The position numbers and the translations under genes were made by a program. The notes under the pieces were generated by a model, which saw nothing but the letters and a program-made list of their open reading frames with translations, made no database searches and was not told the origin of the DNA. 64,000 nucleotides of DNA from Thermovibrio sp. (GTDB lineage: Bacteria; Aquificota; Aquificia; Desulfurobacteriales; Desulfurobacteriaceae): the NCBI GenBank assembly GCA_015490195.1, contig WFYG01000008.1, positions 124,001 to 188,000 of the forward strand, read 5' to 3'. Shown here piece after piece: positions 63,678 through 64,000 of this stretch. Position 1 is the stretch's first letter. Every line of letters starts with the position of its first letter.

Positions 63678-64000
63678 CAGCCTCCCAACAGAAACTCAGA
63701 TATAAGGGTTGGCGTTAACAGTTTGATGTCTTCAGGAACCCGCTGACCGGTACTGACATAAGAGAGAGGCAATCCAGACCTTACCCCTACGTTTACCATT
63801 ACTCCCGGTCGGGAGGATTCATCTATTTTCGTAAAGAGCAGGAAATCAACAGGAAAGAAACTTCTATAACGGTTTACAACTTCCATAGCTTCTTTGGTAT
63901 CGTAATTGCAAGAAACAAGGAGTACATATTCAATTGATGTACCAAGAATAGAAAGCGTAGCTTTTATTTCTCCAAGCCGGAAGTAATCATAGTGGCTTCT
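63677..64000 (-). CDS. flhF: Flagellar SRP-like GTPase FlhF, 5' part outside the window
   Basis: Only the last 107 residues are visible; the frame is open to position 64000. The end of the GTPase domain is recognisable: YVLLVSCNYDTKEAMEVVNRYRSFFPVDFLLFTKIDESSRPGVMVNVGVRSGLPLSYVSTGQRVPEDIKLLTP, with TKIDE as the G4 motif and GQ-VPEDI as the closing SRP-type motif. FlhF sets the site of flagellar assembly. Confidence 0.94.
   Translation of the reverse strand, partial: RSHYDYFRLGEIKATLSILGTSIEYVLLVSCNYDTKEAMEVVNRYRSFFPVDFLLFTKIDESSRPGVMVNVGVRSGLPLSYVSTGQRVPEDIKLLTPTLISEFLLGG

Overview
The window looks like a chromosomal segment of a thermophilic, motile, anaerobic Gram-negative bacterium, most likely Aquificota of the Desulfurobacteriaceae type (Thermovibrio, Desulfurobacterium and relatives). 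That assignment is an inference. It rests on the dense, overlapping operons with many TTG and GTG starts, the flagellar gene order, a KaiC-type ATPase, TolC and other envelope genes, FeoAB iron uptake and a selenocysteine tRNA. It was not checked by any search.

Positions 1 to about 18.3 kb are the right-hand part of an integrated element with a contractile tail. The window opens inside the tail sheath gene. After it come the tube, a gp26-type baseplate protein, a very short DUF6760-like protein, a tube-initiator pair (CIS-tube domain and LysM/gp53-like), a gpD hub, a gp5-like spike, a small conserved protein, gp25, baseplate J, gpI and fibre genes, then a lysis cassette (permuted NlpC/P60-like amidase, M15 peptidase, holin, coiled-coil membrane protein) and a tape measure with a lytic transglycosylase domain. 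An AT-rich cargo gene is inserted backwards between gp25 and J. The right end holds a lipoprotein, a helix-turn-helix regulator, a divergent excisionase and tyrosine integrase, and a 57-nt 3' fragment of tRNA-Leu(CAG) that marks the attachment site. The baseplate order resembles extracellular contractile injection systems as well as phages. Capsid genes are not in view, so whether this is a full phage or a tailocin-like element cannot be decided here. A 13-bp palindrome, GCAA-N5-TTGC, recurs across the element, twice inside a promoter spacer, and is a candidate dispersed operator system.

From 18.4 to 25 kb lie a Sir2 deacetylase and envelope glycosylation genes (two GT39-type transferases, a dolichol-phosphate-mannose-like GT2 and a flippase-like membrane protein). 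A tightly overlapping leftward operon from 31.9 to 24.9 kb carries thpR, a DUF445 gene, a phosphohexomutase, a KaiC-like ATPase, a LOG-family protein, two membrane proteins of unknown function and aroK. Pyruvate kinase and a DASS transporter run rightward. They are followed by tolC, an ApbE-like UPF0280 gene and proC on the other strand, tRNA-Leu(CAA), an AT-rich orphan membrane gene, pyrophosphatase, two AT-rich membrane genes, and feoA and feoB with near-identical promoters. Then come radA, selC (tRNA-Sec), a PHP phosphatase and a HhH-GPD glycosylase.

From 46.1 kb to the right edge are flagellar genes: a short rightward set (PilZ protein, FliJ, MotE-like) and a leftward operon of about 16 kb from flhF through flhG, fliA, fliK-like, a periplasmic TPR gene, flgBC, fliEF, fliHI, flgDE, fliL, fliN, fliOPQR to flhB. 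fliG, fliM and flhA are not among them.

Across the whole window the octamer GGAGCTCC occurs at least 33 times, in all reading frames and in both host and element. About one copy would be expected by chance, so it behaves like a highly iterated palindrome.
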